From Ilex aquifolium (taxonomy: Eukaryota > Streptophyta > Magnoliopsida > Aquifoliales > Aquifoliaceae), in the NCBI GenBank assembly GCA_951799425.1, contig OX637397.1, positions 16,390,064 to 16,454,063 on the forward strand: a DNA stretch of 64,000 nucleotides, written 5' to 3'. Positions within the stretch are counted from its first letter, which is position 1, and every line of letters begins with the position of its first letter. This document shows, piece after piece, positions 36,157 through 48,039 of the stretch. Under the pieces are notes generated by a model. The model ran no database searches. It had not been told where the DNA came from and was given only the letters and a program-made list of their open reading frames with translations. Made by a program: the position numbers and the translations under genes.

Positions 36157-36494
36157 TGTAGGTTTTGATAGAAACAAAGTGTAGAAACTCTCAGGAAGCA
36201 ACAGAACGTTGAGACATCTAAAGTAATTATTTTTATTAAGCTTCAAAGCACTTATTTATACAGCTAGCTTAAAACAGAAAAACATAAAAAGTGCAGCTTA
36301 ATCTGCTACCTACAGATACCTCCTAAAAATAGCAACAAACCTGCTACCTATAGATACTTCCTAAAGAATAGAAACAAACCAACAAATACTTCATAAGGAA
36401 TAGGTAAATCTTCCACATGACTAACTTATTTGACTACTTCCCCTTCAATCTACTCAGCTCCATGTTAGCAGCTCCTAGGACATATCATTCAACA
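36157..36494 (-). repeat. Copia C 5' LTR
   Basis: This is the partner of 32002-32340. It is three bases from the primer-binding site. Confidence 0.93.
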
Positions 36495-36879
36495 ATTATG
36501 CAACATATGCCAAGCCTCTAACACACTGCCTAGTATGTGCTTCATGATTTGTACTGCCTATAAGTCTGTCTGGGGTCATATGTTTGGATAGCATTTTTTT
36601 CCAAATCTCAGTTTACTTAATCGACGTTCATTTTCTGATCATGACATTTTTTAAGCAGTTAATGACTACGTCAGATCTTCGATCCTCTAGCTTAAGCATA
36701 CTATATAATGCTTCTCATTGCTGCTATATTTGTCCTGAGCATGATTGTTTGACTTCGTACATGTGCTTATATATATTTTGTTTAAATTTATAAATAGTGT
36801 AGATTAATAGGTTTCAAAATATTGCTTTGCGATATAGAAATCATCTGGAAATGCTTCACCTAATAATGTTTTCAGGTAG

Positions 36880-36969
36880 AGGTTGAAGGGCATTAAGAAA
36901 CCTGTCATACTTGGCATCTCTAGCTTTACCATTGGAACTCTGTATGGATATAAGGACACTTTAACAACA
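36880..36969 (+). pseudogene. Exon-like stretch, product unknown
   Basis: After an acceptor-like TTTTCAGGTAG the frame reads RLKGIKKPVILGISSFTIG then TLYGYKDTLTTG, and is followed by a donor-like GGG-GTGAGA. The composition suggests a short Gly/Ser/Thr-rich membrane segment. No family is recognised. Confidence 0.3.
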
Positions 36970-37737
36970 GGGGTGAGATTTTTAGAAAATGTGCCAGTTG
37001 TGTTCAGAAATACCTTTCGAGGGCAAAGCCCCCCTAATATATTTGCAACTCCTTGTGGCCATTTTTTGAACTTCTTAGTTGTAGTGATGAGCTTATTTTA
37101 CCTTATTTTGCCTCTTTCTGATCAACCTGTCATGCTTACAGAAATGTTTCAGAGTATCCTGTGTAGGTTTATCAAAAAAAAAATTTATGAAACAAAACTT
37201 TCATTTCATAGAACGAAATATGCATATTTAAAAATACAGAAAATGGTGGATAAGAAATCCACCCAAAAAACTAAACACAAAGAAAACTAAAACTACAAAC
37301 AGCCTTCCAATTGAGTTGCAAAACAGCCAAAGGGATATCACCAAAATCCTTGATAAACACAACTCTTTTTCCAAAATGGGGATCGGCTAATGCATGCTCT
37401 GTTTGGAGGAACACATAAGTCTACTTGCTTTAGGGAGAAAGACAGTAAAATCGGATCATCATGTCATGCAAAATTGCCAACATTGGACTTTATATATATG
37501 CTTTGGTGTGGTTGTAATGGTGGGATCCCACGATATCACCCCCTAGCTACCACTGTTCTCTATGCCTAACAAAAGGTCCAAACCAGAAGCTCCACAGCTC
37601 CCCTCCCTTAGTTTTTTTTCTTATTATGACCTCAAAGCAGGTTGCCTACACTGTTCCAAAAAAAAAGGTGCCTTCATGGGAACCAGAGGGGTATAATGCC
37701 TACACATAGTAGGTTAACTAAGGATATAACGCCGAAA

Positions 37738-37837
37738 TTACTTGCTGCAGGTAGTCAATGGGTTAGGGAGGGAGAACCAACACCAAATGGCAGAGCCATC
37801 CGTGGAGCAACTCAAACACATGCTGCTATTAATGCAG
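37738..37837 (+). pseudogene. Exon-like stretch, product unknown
   Basis: An acceptor-like CTTGCTGCAG precedes SQWVREGEPTPNGRAIRG and ATQTHAAINA. A good donor (GCAG-GTTAGTA) follows. No family is recognised. Confidence 0.3.
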
Positions 37838-38159
37838 GTTAGTATTTCAAGTCATGAATTTCTTTTTGGCTTTGGGTAGATGTGTTGTGAATAATTATTG
37901 GAAATATATGTTGTGACTTGTAAAGAATCCATATATTTCCTTTCCACCTATCATTGCATTTGATCTGCAAGTTAATTTTCTCATTTATAACCATGAAGGT
38001 GCCGCCTTTTGTCATACATTTGCAGTAAAATCCAGGTCTACCTTGATAGATTCGTATGGTCATGGGATTGGAGTTAATACATCCACTTTTACTGACAAAG
38101 GTAATTAAGGAGATGTCAAGAGGTGGTTTTCTTAGATGTCAGTATCAGAGAAGTCACTA

Positions 38160-38505
38160 TTGGGAAAAGTCGCTGTGGCCTTCCCCCTGAACTTCTCATA
38201 ACCATCAATGAATTCCGCCGCACTTCAGGTCTTGGACGGCTTTCTCTACAACCTCCTTTCTCTCCATTTCGATGAAATGAGACTCTGTCCTAGTGACTCT
38301 CTCACGAGCTACTCACAGGTCTACCTCTGTCACATTAGCCTTCTCTCGAGCTATTCGTAGCTCTGTCTCAGCTCCTACGACCCTCTCGCAGATTGCTCGC
38401 AACTTTATCTCTGCTCTTGCGCAGGCAGTCTCCCTATTAGCTTCCAGCTTGGCGGCTCTCTTGCGAAAAGCCAAAAAGCTCGGCCTCAAGAGATGTTGTT
38501 GTCTA
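38160..38505 (-). pseudogene. Relic of a coiled-coil protein gene
   Basis: On the minus strand a frame reads RKRAAKLEANRETACARAE, then ERVVGAETELRIAREKANV, a TGA stop, VARERVTRTESHFIEMERKE and VEKAVQDLKCGGIH. The Glu/Arg/Ala-rich heptad-like pattern indicates a long coiled coil. Such segments occur in transposon-associated plant proteins, but the family is not identified. At least one internal stop is present. Confidence 0.4.
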
Positions 38506-38990
38506 ATAGGGTTGAAAAAATTTACTCACTGTAAACTATTTTATGAAGTTTTGGCAATGATTTTTTTTAAGTCCTTGCTAAAAGGCTTTGCAAAAAAGTC
38601 CCCTCCAATTTTTTTTTGGCGCAATGTTGGTCTTAAATGCTAAATTTATTAGCAATGAACAATTTCGTCAGCAAAAAATGTATATCTATCACAATTTTTT
38701 TTTGAAAATAAAGGAAAATAAAAACAAATGAAAATAAAAATTGATGATTATTAATGTTCATCGCTTTGAATTTTTTTTTTTGGCGACGAATTGGATGTCA
38801 TTGTAGAATTGTTTAATTTATAATATTGGGTTAAAATAACATATTTTTAGATCTAATGAAGTATAATTCTACTTTCCAAAACCTCGTGTTTTTTTATTCC
38901 TAGATCTATACTCCCTGTCGTCTTCAACCCCAGCTCCTCTCTTTCTGAATCGAGTCACCACACCTACACCCTCTCTCTGTAAGTTACCAC

Positions 38991-39744
38991 TGCAACACCT
39001 CGATTTCCTAGATGCATTATCTGATAAATAAGTTGACAATTTCTACAAATGTATCACCAAATACACAAGTCAAAGCTTTAATTCCTTATAATTGATTATT
39101 AAATCTCTAAATACAAATGAATCTCGCAAATTCAATATTACAAAGAGTAATACATTAGAGACTTAATCAGGAGACCTAATTCAATGCAGCAATTAGATTA
39201 ATTGCGAGTTTCTTAATCAGGTAACATATAACATTAGGAGGTGTCACTTTGCATGGTTGGTCTCGTTGTTACTTGATACATTTAACTCACTTGTCAAGCT
39301 ATTATTTACGCTACACACTTTGCTTATGTTTCCAATGTGTCTTTCTTTAGATTCCCATACATTGTACTTTTGACAAGTGTCCTACAACAAACCAAAACCT
39401 ACACTTGTTATACATGAATGCCTATACCTTTCTCAACACTTGTCACACTCTTCTTAAAATACTAGTAAAGCCATGGACATCCCAGATATTTCAAATACTT
39501 AGCATGATACTTTTGTATCGGCACAAACCATATATCCAACATTACAGTCGTTGGATTCTTCTTTACACAATAAATTTATTTTTGAGCTCCACTTATTAAT
39601 TTGAAATCTTCAAGTTTCTTAACCATAGATAATAACCTTAGATCCTACAATTCATTCTAATCATCATCCTAAAAATTTCCTCTATATTTCCTAATAGTAT
39701 TAGAACTACAAATTCTCATTTTATAAAAAATCTGGGATGTTACA
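38991..39744 (-). repeat. Gutted element LTR, left (internally deleted)
   Basis: It shares CAAATACACA(A/G)GTCAAAGC with the right LTR near its start, and shared blocks resume at about 39230 through ATCATCATCCTAAAAATTT. The block corresponding to about 40730-41620 of the right LTR is absent. Confidence 0.75.
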
Positions 39745-39788
39745 ATCCACCCCCTAAATGGTAAGTGCATTTGTTCTACTGCACACTC

Positions 39789-40307
39789 TGATGATCCCAA
39801 ATCCAGCTGGGTCCAGGACCAATTCATGGGTTGAACCCAAATTATTAAAAGACATATCAGGCTCGACTCATGGCCTCAGCCTAATCAAGAATTCAAGAGA
39901 CCTAGAAAGATCAACGCAAGTGGGAGAGCAATCATTGAGATAACCATTATTCTAAGATAGTGCTTATCCTTAATTGTGGCTATCATCCCTGATAGATTAG
40001 TGACTTGACCTTCACGTCACCGTAATAGCTAGGGCTTTGTATCTATAAATTGTAAACTCCTTAAACAGGGGAGACATCTCTCACACACCACACCTTGAGC
40101 TTACTTTTACCTTCTTTCTCCCTTTCTCCTACTACCTTGTAGTCTCTCATTAATAAAGTTCTTCGGCCACTGTTGTAGCCTTCAGTAGTTAGGTCACCTA
40201 GGCCCAGCCACCAAATCTTTGCCTTTTATTATTGATTGCCTTATTAATTGCTTTACACCATACACTCAGCTGATTTAATTATGCATAATCAAATTTGTCC
40301 ATCATCA
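39789..40307 (+). mobile_element. 519-bp solo LTR or LTR-like insert
   Basis: The perfect inverted ends TGATGAT...ATCATCA and a perfect 5-bp duplication, CACTC (39784-39788 and 40308-40312), define it. On plus it has a TATA-like TCTATAAATTG at about 40042, a leader-like CT-rich stretch and AATAAAG near 40152, in LTR order. No internal genes are present. It sits inside the remnant interior of the gutted gypsy-type element. Confidence 0.8.
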
Positions 40308-40550
40308 CACTCTGATACCCTACCCAATGACTTCATCCTCAACTAAAAATTTTGATACCTTGCCCAACTTATTCACTTGGCAACAAAAACTTAATAAACT
40401 CCCCACAATAAACTAGTTGCTTATGTTATGCAATGTGACAAAATTCTAACTATAGTGAATCACTCTTTCCATAACCTACAGGTCATCATCCTAAGTAACT
40501 AAACCTAGAATAGCTTGTAGAATTTTAAACTTATGTTTTGATATCACACT

Positions 40551-42245
40551 TGAAACACCCCAATTTTTTGGATGCATTATCTTATAATAAGTTAATAATT
40601 TCTACAAATATATCACCAAATACACAGGTCAAAGCTCTAATTCACTCAATAAAAATTGTAATTGATAATTGAATCTTTAAATACAGATGAAATTTTCAAA
40701 TTCAATATTATAAAAATTATACTGATAATCGATCATGTCTAATTCCTCAAATATTTCAATCACGATTTTTGCACCAAAATCAACTTGAAAAATTAATTAA
40801 CTAAGGAAGTATGCAAGACGACAAAAAATAATAAGCTCAATGATAAATGTATGAATGGTTGAATATCAAATAGCTCAATCAATAAGCAAAATTAAAGACA
40901 TTGCGGAATCATGAATCAAATATAACATATCACATAATAGCCTTATACTCGGCTCATCTTGAAAACACGACAAGTGACATTTGATCATAAATTCAAACTC
41001 ACTGATCAATCATCTTCTGCAGGGCCAGAATTACATTTCACAAAATATGCCTCAACCGCAATTCGTATATATACCAATCAATCTCAAAGTAATTAGCCAA
41101 AAACAAAAACTAACATAACAAAAATTACAGAATTTCAAATCAATCAAAAATAAGAATACGAATTTTGAAATAGTTAATACGAATCTCTTTGCAAAGAGAC
41201 TTAAAAGTATATTGTGTACTAATTTGTATCTCAAATTGTCAATCGATTCCCATATATTAATTAGTACCACAAGTTACCCACCACTGGCTGATATTTGTAG
41301 ATCCTTTGTTCATAACACCATGAGAAATATGCTTGAAATCAATATTAATCGAAGCCCAATTCACCATTCATTTCAACCACAAACCTTATAAATTTATTTC
41401 CCTCTTTTTTCTCTCTCTCTCTATCTCTCTTTCTATATATATGTGTGTATATTCTCTTCTCTCACTTCCTTCTTTTCTACAGTTACTACAAGTGAGAGGT
41501 GGCTGAATTTATGGGCGAAGGAAAGTAAGAGGTATCTCGGTGCATGATTTGATTACCTCTTTGCTTGACACGTGAAATTCATGTGTCCTCTAATTACATG
41601 GCTAAGCTCCTTGATCATTAGCACATAGCATTAGGATGTGTCACTTTGCAGGCATGGTTGGTCTCGTTGTTCACTTGACACATGTAACACATTTGTTAAG
41701 CCATTACTTTATCTTAGGCACTTTTCTTCGTTGTGTTTATTACCTGTCTTTCTCTAAATTTTTGCACATTTTACTTTGAATAATTCTACACTGACCAAAT
41801 TTTGAGACCAAATTTGGAGCCCAAATGACATGACAGCTAACTTGGGCTTTTTTATTTGGTGCCATGTCATTTGGGCCCCAATAAATATTCCAAAATTTGG
41901 TCAGTGTAGCATTACTCATTTACTTTCGGCAAGTGTCCTATGACTCACCAAAATAGACACTTGTTGCACATGCATGCCTATACCTTTTTTAACACTAGTC
42001 ATACTCCTCTCAAAATACTTATAAAGCCCAGACCATCTCAGATATTTCAAATACTTAGCATGATATTTTTCTACCAACACGAATCATGTCTAATGTTATA
42101 GTTATTGGATTCGTCTTTATACAAGAAATCCATTTTTGAGTTCCATTTATTAATCTAAATTCTCAAAATTTCCTAACCATACTACAATAACCTTAGACCC
42201 GGCAATTCATCCTAATCATCATCCTAAAAATTTAATATTTCATCC
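40551..42245 (-). repeat. Gutted element LTR, right (outer end lost)
   Basis: It is homologous to the left LTR at both ends and carries a 140-bp MITE at 41778-41917. The outer end diverges within AATATTTGTGTGTG and merges with CA/CT microsatellite, so no target duplication can be read. Confidence 0.7.
41778..41917. mobile_element. 140-bp MITE with about 27-bp inverted ends
   Basis: The ends are inverted copies of GA(A/G)TAAT(T/G)CTACACTGACC plus the next 8 bases, with two mismatches in about 27. The flanking 9-mers TTTTACTTT and ATTTACTTT (41769-41777, 41918-41926) match at 8 of 9. The left LTR copy lacks the insert at the same place. The duplication length suggests a Mutator-like (9 bp) or hAT-like (8 bp) origin. 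There is no coding capacity. Confidence 0.85.
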
Positions 42246-42256
42246 TAATAATATTT

Positions 42257-42565
<309 letters not shown>

Positions 42566-42642
42566 GCACTAGCAACACCATTCGGATGCCACGAAACCAC
42601 TCATACCACCTCATTTTGGTCTAAAAGATTTTGAGGGAATAG
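42566..42642. repeat. Satellite-like unit, left of copia D
   Basis: ACTCATACCACCTCATTTTG and TTTTGAGGGAATAG match the end of the units seen at 48040-48590. It is the left half of an array split by copia D. Confidence 0.6.
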
Positions 42643-43006
42643 CGTTGGTTACTCAAGGTCGGAAATACACCACAAACAAGATATAAATAGAATAAGAATC
42701 TTTATTTCTCTCTAGAAATAAAATACAATAATTTATACAAAATTCTCACAAATGAGATCTTTCCCGAATCTCTCTCTCTCTCTGTTTCTTTTTCACTGAT
42801 CTTGAACATACCTCTAGCCTTCACTAAGCTTCCTATTTATAGGGAGTTTTCTAGCTAAAAAAGTCAAGAAAGAAGGGAACCCATTTAATGCATCAACAAT
42901 CTTTGTAAAAAAATCCGCCCGTTTATCTGTTAAGACGTCCATAGAGGTGGCTACTAGGATGGGCTACTGCATAGGAGGGCTATGGATATGGTTTCTGGAT
43001 CCTTCA
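42643..43006 (-). repeat. Copia D 3' LTR
   Basis: Minus-strand TGAAGGATCC...; a TATA-like CTATAAATAGG lies at about 42833-42843. The terminal dinucleotide at 42643 is changed. Confidence 0.9.
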
Positions 43007-43042
43007 ATTCTCCCCCTCTAGAACCATCAGAAGAGAATGTAG

Positions 43043-45743
43043 TCAGACATTCATCCTGACTATGTCTCTGCACAGGTCAAGCTTCTCTCGAGTAACGACC
43101 TTTGTCAACATGTCTGCTGGATTCTTCTTTGTATGAGTCTTCACTAGTTTCAATAATTGTTGCTCCATCACTTCGCGTATCCAATGATAACGAATATCAA
43201 TATGCTTTGTCCAAGAATGGTACATTGAGTTCTTGCTCAAGTCCAGAACACTTTGATTATCACAATGCACCTTGTATTCCTTCTGCTTAATACCCAGTTA
43301 TAGGAGAAACCGCTTTAACCACAATATTTCCTTACTAGCTTCTGCTGCAACAATATATTCTACCTTTGTTGTGGATAAAGCTATGCACTTATGCAACCTT
43401 GACTGCCATGACACAGCTCTCCTTACAAAAGTGTAAAGAAATCTTGATGTAGATTTACTACCATTAAGATCTCCTGCCATATTTGAATCTCTATAGCCTT
43501 CTAAAACTGGTTCAACTCCCACGTAACACAAGCATATCTTCGATGTACCCTTAAGGTATTAGAGAATCCACTTGACCGCCTCCTTGTGTTCTTTCCCTGG
43601 ATTTGAAAGAAATCTGCTAACCATGCCCACTACATGGGCAATATCTGGCCTTGTACACACCATTGCATACATTAAATTCCCAACTGCTGAAGAGTAGGGA
43701 ATCATTGCCATATTTTCTATCTCCTTCTTTGATGAAGGACAGAAATTCTTGCTCAACTTGAAATGATTAGCTAGTGGGATGTTGATTGACTTGGCAGTAT
43801 CCATGTTGAATTTTGGATCACCTGTTCAATGTATTTCTCTTGTGATATCCACTATTTTGTGGTTTTCCTATTACGAACAATCTACATGCCTAGTATCTGT
43901 TGAGCTGGGCCTAAGTTCTTCATGTCAAAGGACTTGGACAGTTCCTTCTTCAACTGGCTAATCTTTATTGCATCATTTTCGACGATCAACATGTCGTCAA
44001 CATAAAGTAGGAGTGCAGCAAAATTGCCATCCGAGAATCTCTGAACGTAAACACACTGATCTGTAGCAGTCCTGTTGTAGCCTTGACCCACCAAGAATGA
44101 GTCAAATTTCTTATACCACTGTCTAGACGCTTGCTTGAGGCCGTACAGACTCTTCTTTAACTTGCAGACCAGATTTTCCTTTCTTGGAATCTCGAAACCT
44201 CCTAGTTGTTCCATATAGATTTTTTTATTCAGATCTCCATGAAAAAATGCAGTTTTCACGTCCATTTGTTCAAGCTCCAAGTTTAAACTGGCTACTAATC
44301 TGAGAATGACTTGAATTGAGGCCATCTTAACAACTGGTAAGAAAATCTCGTCAAAGTCAATTCCTTTTTTCTGTTGGAATCCTTTAACGACCAATCGAGC
44401 CTTATACTTTACCAGTTTCTCATAACCATCTTTCTTTAGCTTGAACACCCATTTATTCCTCAATGTTTTCTTGCCTTTTGGAAGTTTTAAAAGCTCAAAG
44501 GTTTGATTTTTCTGCAAGGAATCCATCTCATCCTGCATGGCTTGCATCCATTTGTCTTTATCTGTATGAGATTGTGCTTCCTGGAAGCTCTCCGACTCTC
44601 CCTCATCAGTAAGCAGAATATAGTCTGACTCCGGATATCTACTCGATAGAATGCCTCCTCTTTCGGATCTTCGTGATTGAGGCTCGTCAGCTATATGAGG
44701 TATACCATCCTTTGATTGCTGTGATGGTCCTGCAACATTTGATGGAGGGGGTTGTTGCTCCCCCTGTTCAACACCTTCTTCATCATCTTGTTTTGCTTAT
44801 GTAGTTTCATCCTGCACTTCGTCATTATCTGTGGCGAATTGTAACGGTGCAGGGTCTGAAACAATCTCCTGTGCACCGGAACTAGAACTGCTGGACTTTG
44901 TGGGATTTTCAAAGTCCTCATATGCCTGGTTTTCATGGAACACCACGTCCCTGCTCCTGATGATCCTTTTGGTATTTGGATCCCACAATCTGTATCCAAA
45001 TTCTTCATCTCCGTAGCCTATAAAGATACACAGAGTGGTCTTGGCATCAAGTTTTTGCCTTTGCCCCTTGGATACATGTGCAAATGGTTTGCACCCAAAA
45101 ATTCTTAAGTGAGAATAGGAGGGATTCATGCCAGACCACACCTTCTCTGAAAATATCAAAATTCAATGGTACTGACGGTGATCTGTTTATTAGATAACAG
45201 GCGGCACGAACAACTTCACCTCAAAATGACTTTGGCAGCTTTGCCATACTGAGCATGTATCGGGCTCTTTCCACAATGGTTTGATTCATCCATTTCGCTA
45301 CTCCATTGTACTGTGGGGTACGTGGAACAGTCTTCTCATGTCTGATACCATAATTTCCACAATATACTTCAAACTTTCTAGAAGTATATTCGCCTCTATT
45401 GTCTGTTTGGACACACTTAAGCTTTGTTTTTGTTTCTTGATCTACCATGGCCTGGAATCTTTTGAAGCATTCGAGTAATTGGTCCTTCGTCTTTAGGAAG
45501 TACACTCATACCTTCCGTGAAACACCATCAATAAAGGTAAGAAAAATATTTGTTGCCGCCTAATGATTCCACCTCCAGGGGACCGCAAACATTAGAGTGT
45601 ACCAGGCTTAACAACTTTGATCTCCTCTTCATAGAGGAACTGAACGAGACTCGATATTGTTTATCAAACAAACAATGATCACAAGGATTTAATGCAACAT
45701 CCTTGACAACTGTGATGAAATCCTTCTTTACCAAGATAAACAA
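43043..45743 (-). pseudogene. Copia D pol: integrase, RT and RNase H fragments
   Basis: At least seven open pieces in changing phases. 45528-45743 is the end of GAG_pre-integrase and the first integrase motif (LVHSNVCGP; Asp replaced by Asn). 45221-45505 is the integrase core (QTDNRGEYTS, with Arg in place of Gly). 44797-45159 is the post-integrase region. 43882-44547 is RT, with a usable YVDD (LLYVDDMLIVEND) and MDVKTAFFHGDL. 43559-43804, 43298-43531 and 43043-43270 are RT C-terminus and RNase H (CDNQSVLDLSKN, TKHIDIRYHWIREV). No piece could act alone. Confidence 0.88.
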
Positions 45744-45935
45744 TCATTTTTCCTCCATGTGACCGAGTCTCTGGTGCCACAGATTTGGTGAAACCTCATT
45801 TTCAACTGCATTGAGGCTATGTGAGAAAATTTTCATATGAGTCTTGTAAAGCGTGCCACAAATATGTCCTCAGGCGACAACCATGACACATTTCGTGAGC
45901 TTCCATGTGCCATTGCTGAAATGGTTATCGTAGCC

Positions 45936-47086
45936 CTATTTCTCAAGGGGTATCCCGGAAAGTAGATTTAGCCGAAGGTCGGGCACGTACCGGACATTCT
46001 TCAATACCAATGTACAACCAACATTTGTTTTTATCTGAATATCACCAATTCCTACGATCTTGGAAGAACTGGTGTTTCCCATCCTCACCGTACCAAAGTC
46101 TCTGACTTTGTACGTCGAGAAGAAATTGCTGTGAGAAGTGGCGTGACATAAAGCTGTAGTATCTAGCACCCACTCAGCGTTATGGTTGGAAAAATGAAGG
46201 CATGTCTCCTCATTGACAGAAAGAATGGTCACGTCCTCTAAGAGAGTGACTAGCGTCTTTCCGTCCTGTTTCTTCGGCTCATTACTGCCTTGGCCTTGCT
46301 CTTGTAGCAACTTACATAAGTTTTTCTTCATGTGGCCTTGCATGCCACAATGATAACACTTGTATGTAGGTCTTCCTCCGTCATTCGATCTCCCTGGATC
46401 TTGTGACCTTCTTTTACTCTTACTCTTTCCTCTTCCTCTGCCTCTACTACTTCTTTGTTGTCTGCCTCTTCTCTTAGTGAAGAGGGCATTTGACTGGTCA
46501 ATGCCAACATCCTTTCTCCTGGCCTCCTCATTTAACAGGGCATCCTTAATCGTTGACATAGTAAGTTTGCCTCCTAGAGCCGAATTGTTGAGAGAGACTA
46601 TTAGCGTTTCCCAGCTATTTGGTAGGGAACTAAAAAGAAAGAGAGCTTCTACTTCATTCCCCAAATTCAGCTCTACCGATGATAATTGATTTACTAGACT
46701 CTGGAACTTACTAGTGTGCTCAACAATTGAAGTTCCACTTTTTAACTTTAGATTCACAACCCGCCTCATCAAAAGGGCTTTATTCTGAGCAGTCTTGGCC
46801 TGGTATATGTCTTCCAGTTTCTTCCAAAGGACACGTGCATTAGTCTCTTGTGCAACATGGTGGAATACACTGTGGTCAATCCATTGCCTGATTTGACCGG
46901 TGATTTTTTTCTGTTTAGTTTCTTACACTTCGTTTCTTTTGTCAAATTTGGATTTACACCTTTTACCTCCAAGGGATCATATAAGTCTTTACAGCTTAGA
47001 AGATCTTCCATCCGAGGTCTCCAAAGTGTATAATTGGAGGCAGTGAGTTTGATCATAGCTCCCGACGTTGATTTCTCCTTGGACAT
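45936..47086 (-). pseudogene. Copia D gag and protease start
   Basis: The start ATG at 47086 reads MSKEKSTSGAMIKLTASNYT and LWRPRMEDLLSCKDLYDP. A frameshift near 46770-46800 separates this from the rest of gag (45936-46772). That part contains KLKSGTSIVEHTSKFQSLVN, a zinc knuckle with one extra residue before the last Cys (CYHCGMQGHMKKNLC), and a damaged protease site (WVLDTTALCHATSH, where D-S-G is expected). Confidence 0.88.
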
Positions 47087-47675
47087 TTTCAGTTTTTAGG
47101 CTCTAAATGTCTTAATCAAAAAATTTCGAGGCTGAATTTTGCAAAACAGAGTGAATTGTTGCGTCTGGAACGATTGAAATAGCTGTAAAAGAGTCTTGGT
47201 TCACAAAAAAGGGAGCTAAAATGAGCTCAGAACTGGCTTGAAAAGTTTTTGATAATCTAACGGAATATTCCGTTAAACTTGATGGAATATGCTGACACAA
47301 TATGGATGGAATATGCTATAGGAATATTCTTTGACTGAGATAGAATATTCTTTCACGGAGTGGAATTTCAGTCGTCTTCAACCTTCCTCCGGTCACTGGT
47401 TCGGCGAACTTTTCCAGCAAACTTTCTGACAGCAACTTCGGCAGTCTTCGGTGAACTTTGACGGCCGGTGAACTTTCTGGTGAAGTTCCGGCAAGGGCCG
47501 TGAGAGAGCATCCGATGTCAGATTGATGTGAGGCCAGTGGGGTTCGACTCGTTTCGATGAAAGGAATCCAATGGTGCACTTAGAATTTGATTTCAAGTTT
47601 ATTTAGAACCCGTACGAACAAAAAATAGTGAGTTGGAAAAATTTTCCGCGACCCAACCAAAGCTCTGATACCATT

Positions 47676-48039
47676 TGTTGGTTACCTAGGGCCCGAAATG
47701 CACCACAAATAAGATATAAATAGAAGATGGATCTTTATTTCTCTCTGGAAATAAAATACAAGAATTTATACAAAATTCTCAGAAATGAGATCTCTCCCGA
47801 ATCTCTCTATTTCTCTGTTTCTTCCTCACTGATCTTGAGCATATCCCTAGCCTTCACTAAGCTTCTTATTTATAGGGAGTTTTCTAACCAAAAAAGTCAA
47901 GAAAGAAGGGAACTCATTTAATGCACCGACAAGCTTTGTCAAAAAATCCGGCCATCTAGCCGTCAAGCCGTTCATAGAGGTGGCTACTAGGATGGGTTAC
48001 TGCATAGGATGGCTATAGATATAGTTTCTGAATCCTTCA
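47676..48039 (-). repeat. Copia D 5' LTR
   Basis: This partner copy ends in the canonical TGTTGG (plus view), two bases from the primer-binding site. Confidence 0.9.

Larger units (their letters stand above)
32002..36494 (-). mobile_element. Ty1/copia retrotransposon C, defective
   Basis: LTRs of 339 bp (32002-32340) and 338 bp (36157-36494) have about nine differences by eye. The flanking 5-mers ATTGT (31997-32001) and ATTAT (36495-36499) fit a target duplication with one later mutation. The primer-binding site TGGTATCAGAGT is at 36142-36153. The purine tract is at about 32341-32352. The coding frame has stops, a deletion in RNase H and a mutated RT active site. Confidence 0.93.
36495..38990 (+). 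other. Host locus segment 4 with exon-like stretches
   Basis: Low-copy DNA lies between copia C and the gutted gypsy-type element. It holds two exon-like stretches on plus (36880-36969, 37738-37837) and a coiled-coil coding relic on minus (38160-38505). At 38560-38810 are TTGGCG(A/C)-type motifs like those of CACTA ends, but no terminus was found. Confidence 0.45.
38991..42245 (-). mobile_element. Gutted gypsy-type element (two unequal LTRs, no genes)
   Basis: The left LTR (38991-39744) begins TGCAACACC and ends GGGATGTTACA. The right LTR begins at 40551 (TGAAACACCCC) and fades into a microsatellite near 42245. The two match at both ends, but the left lacks about 0.8 kb present in the right. 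A purine-tract complement (CCACCCCCTAAA) follows the left LTR. A degenerate initiator-tRNA site (TGATATCAAAAC on minus) lies at about 40535-40546. Both place the element on the minus strand. The interior is about 290 bp of its own sequence plus a nested solo LTR, with no coding sequence. Confidence 0.75.
42643..48039 (-). mobile_element. Ty1/copia retrotransposon D, old and decayed
   Basis: Two 364-bp LTRs (42643-43006 and 47676-48039) have roughly 40 differences by eye. The flanking duplication AATAG is perfect (42638-42642 and 48040-48044). The primer-binding site is at 47662-47673 and the purine tract at about 43009-43020. The left LTR's last base pair is mutated (CG for TG). Gag and pol are broken by many frameshifts. 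The element interrupts a satellite-like array. Confidence 0.93.

Noticed and set aside
37150-37450. Possible LINE 3' end with A/T tract
   Set aside because: No RT frame, no target duplication and no tail at the correct side.
46360-46689. Leu-rich plus-strand frame
   Set aside because: Antisense of the Arg/Gly/Ser-rich zinc-knuckle region of copia D gag.
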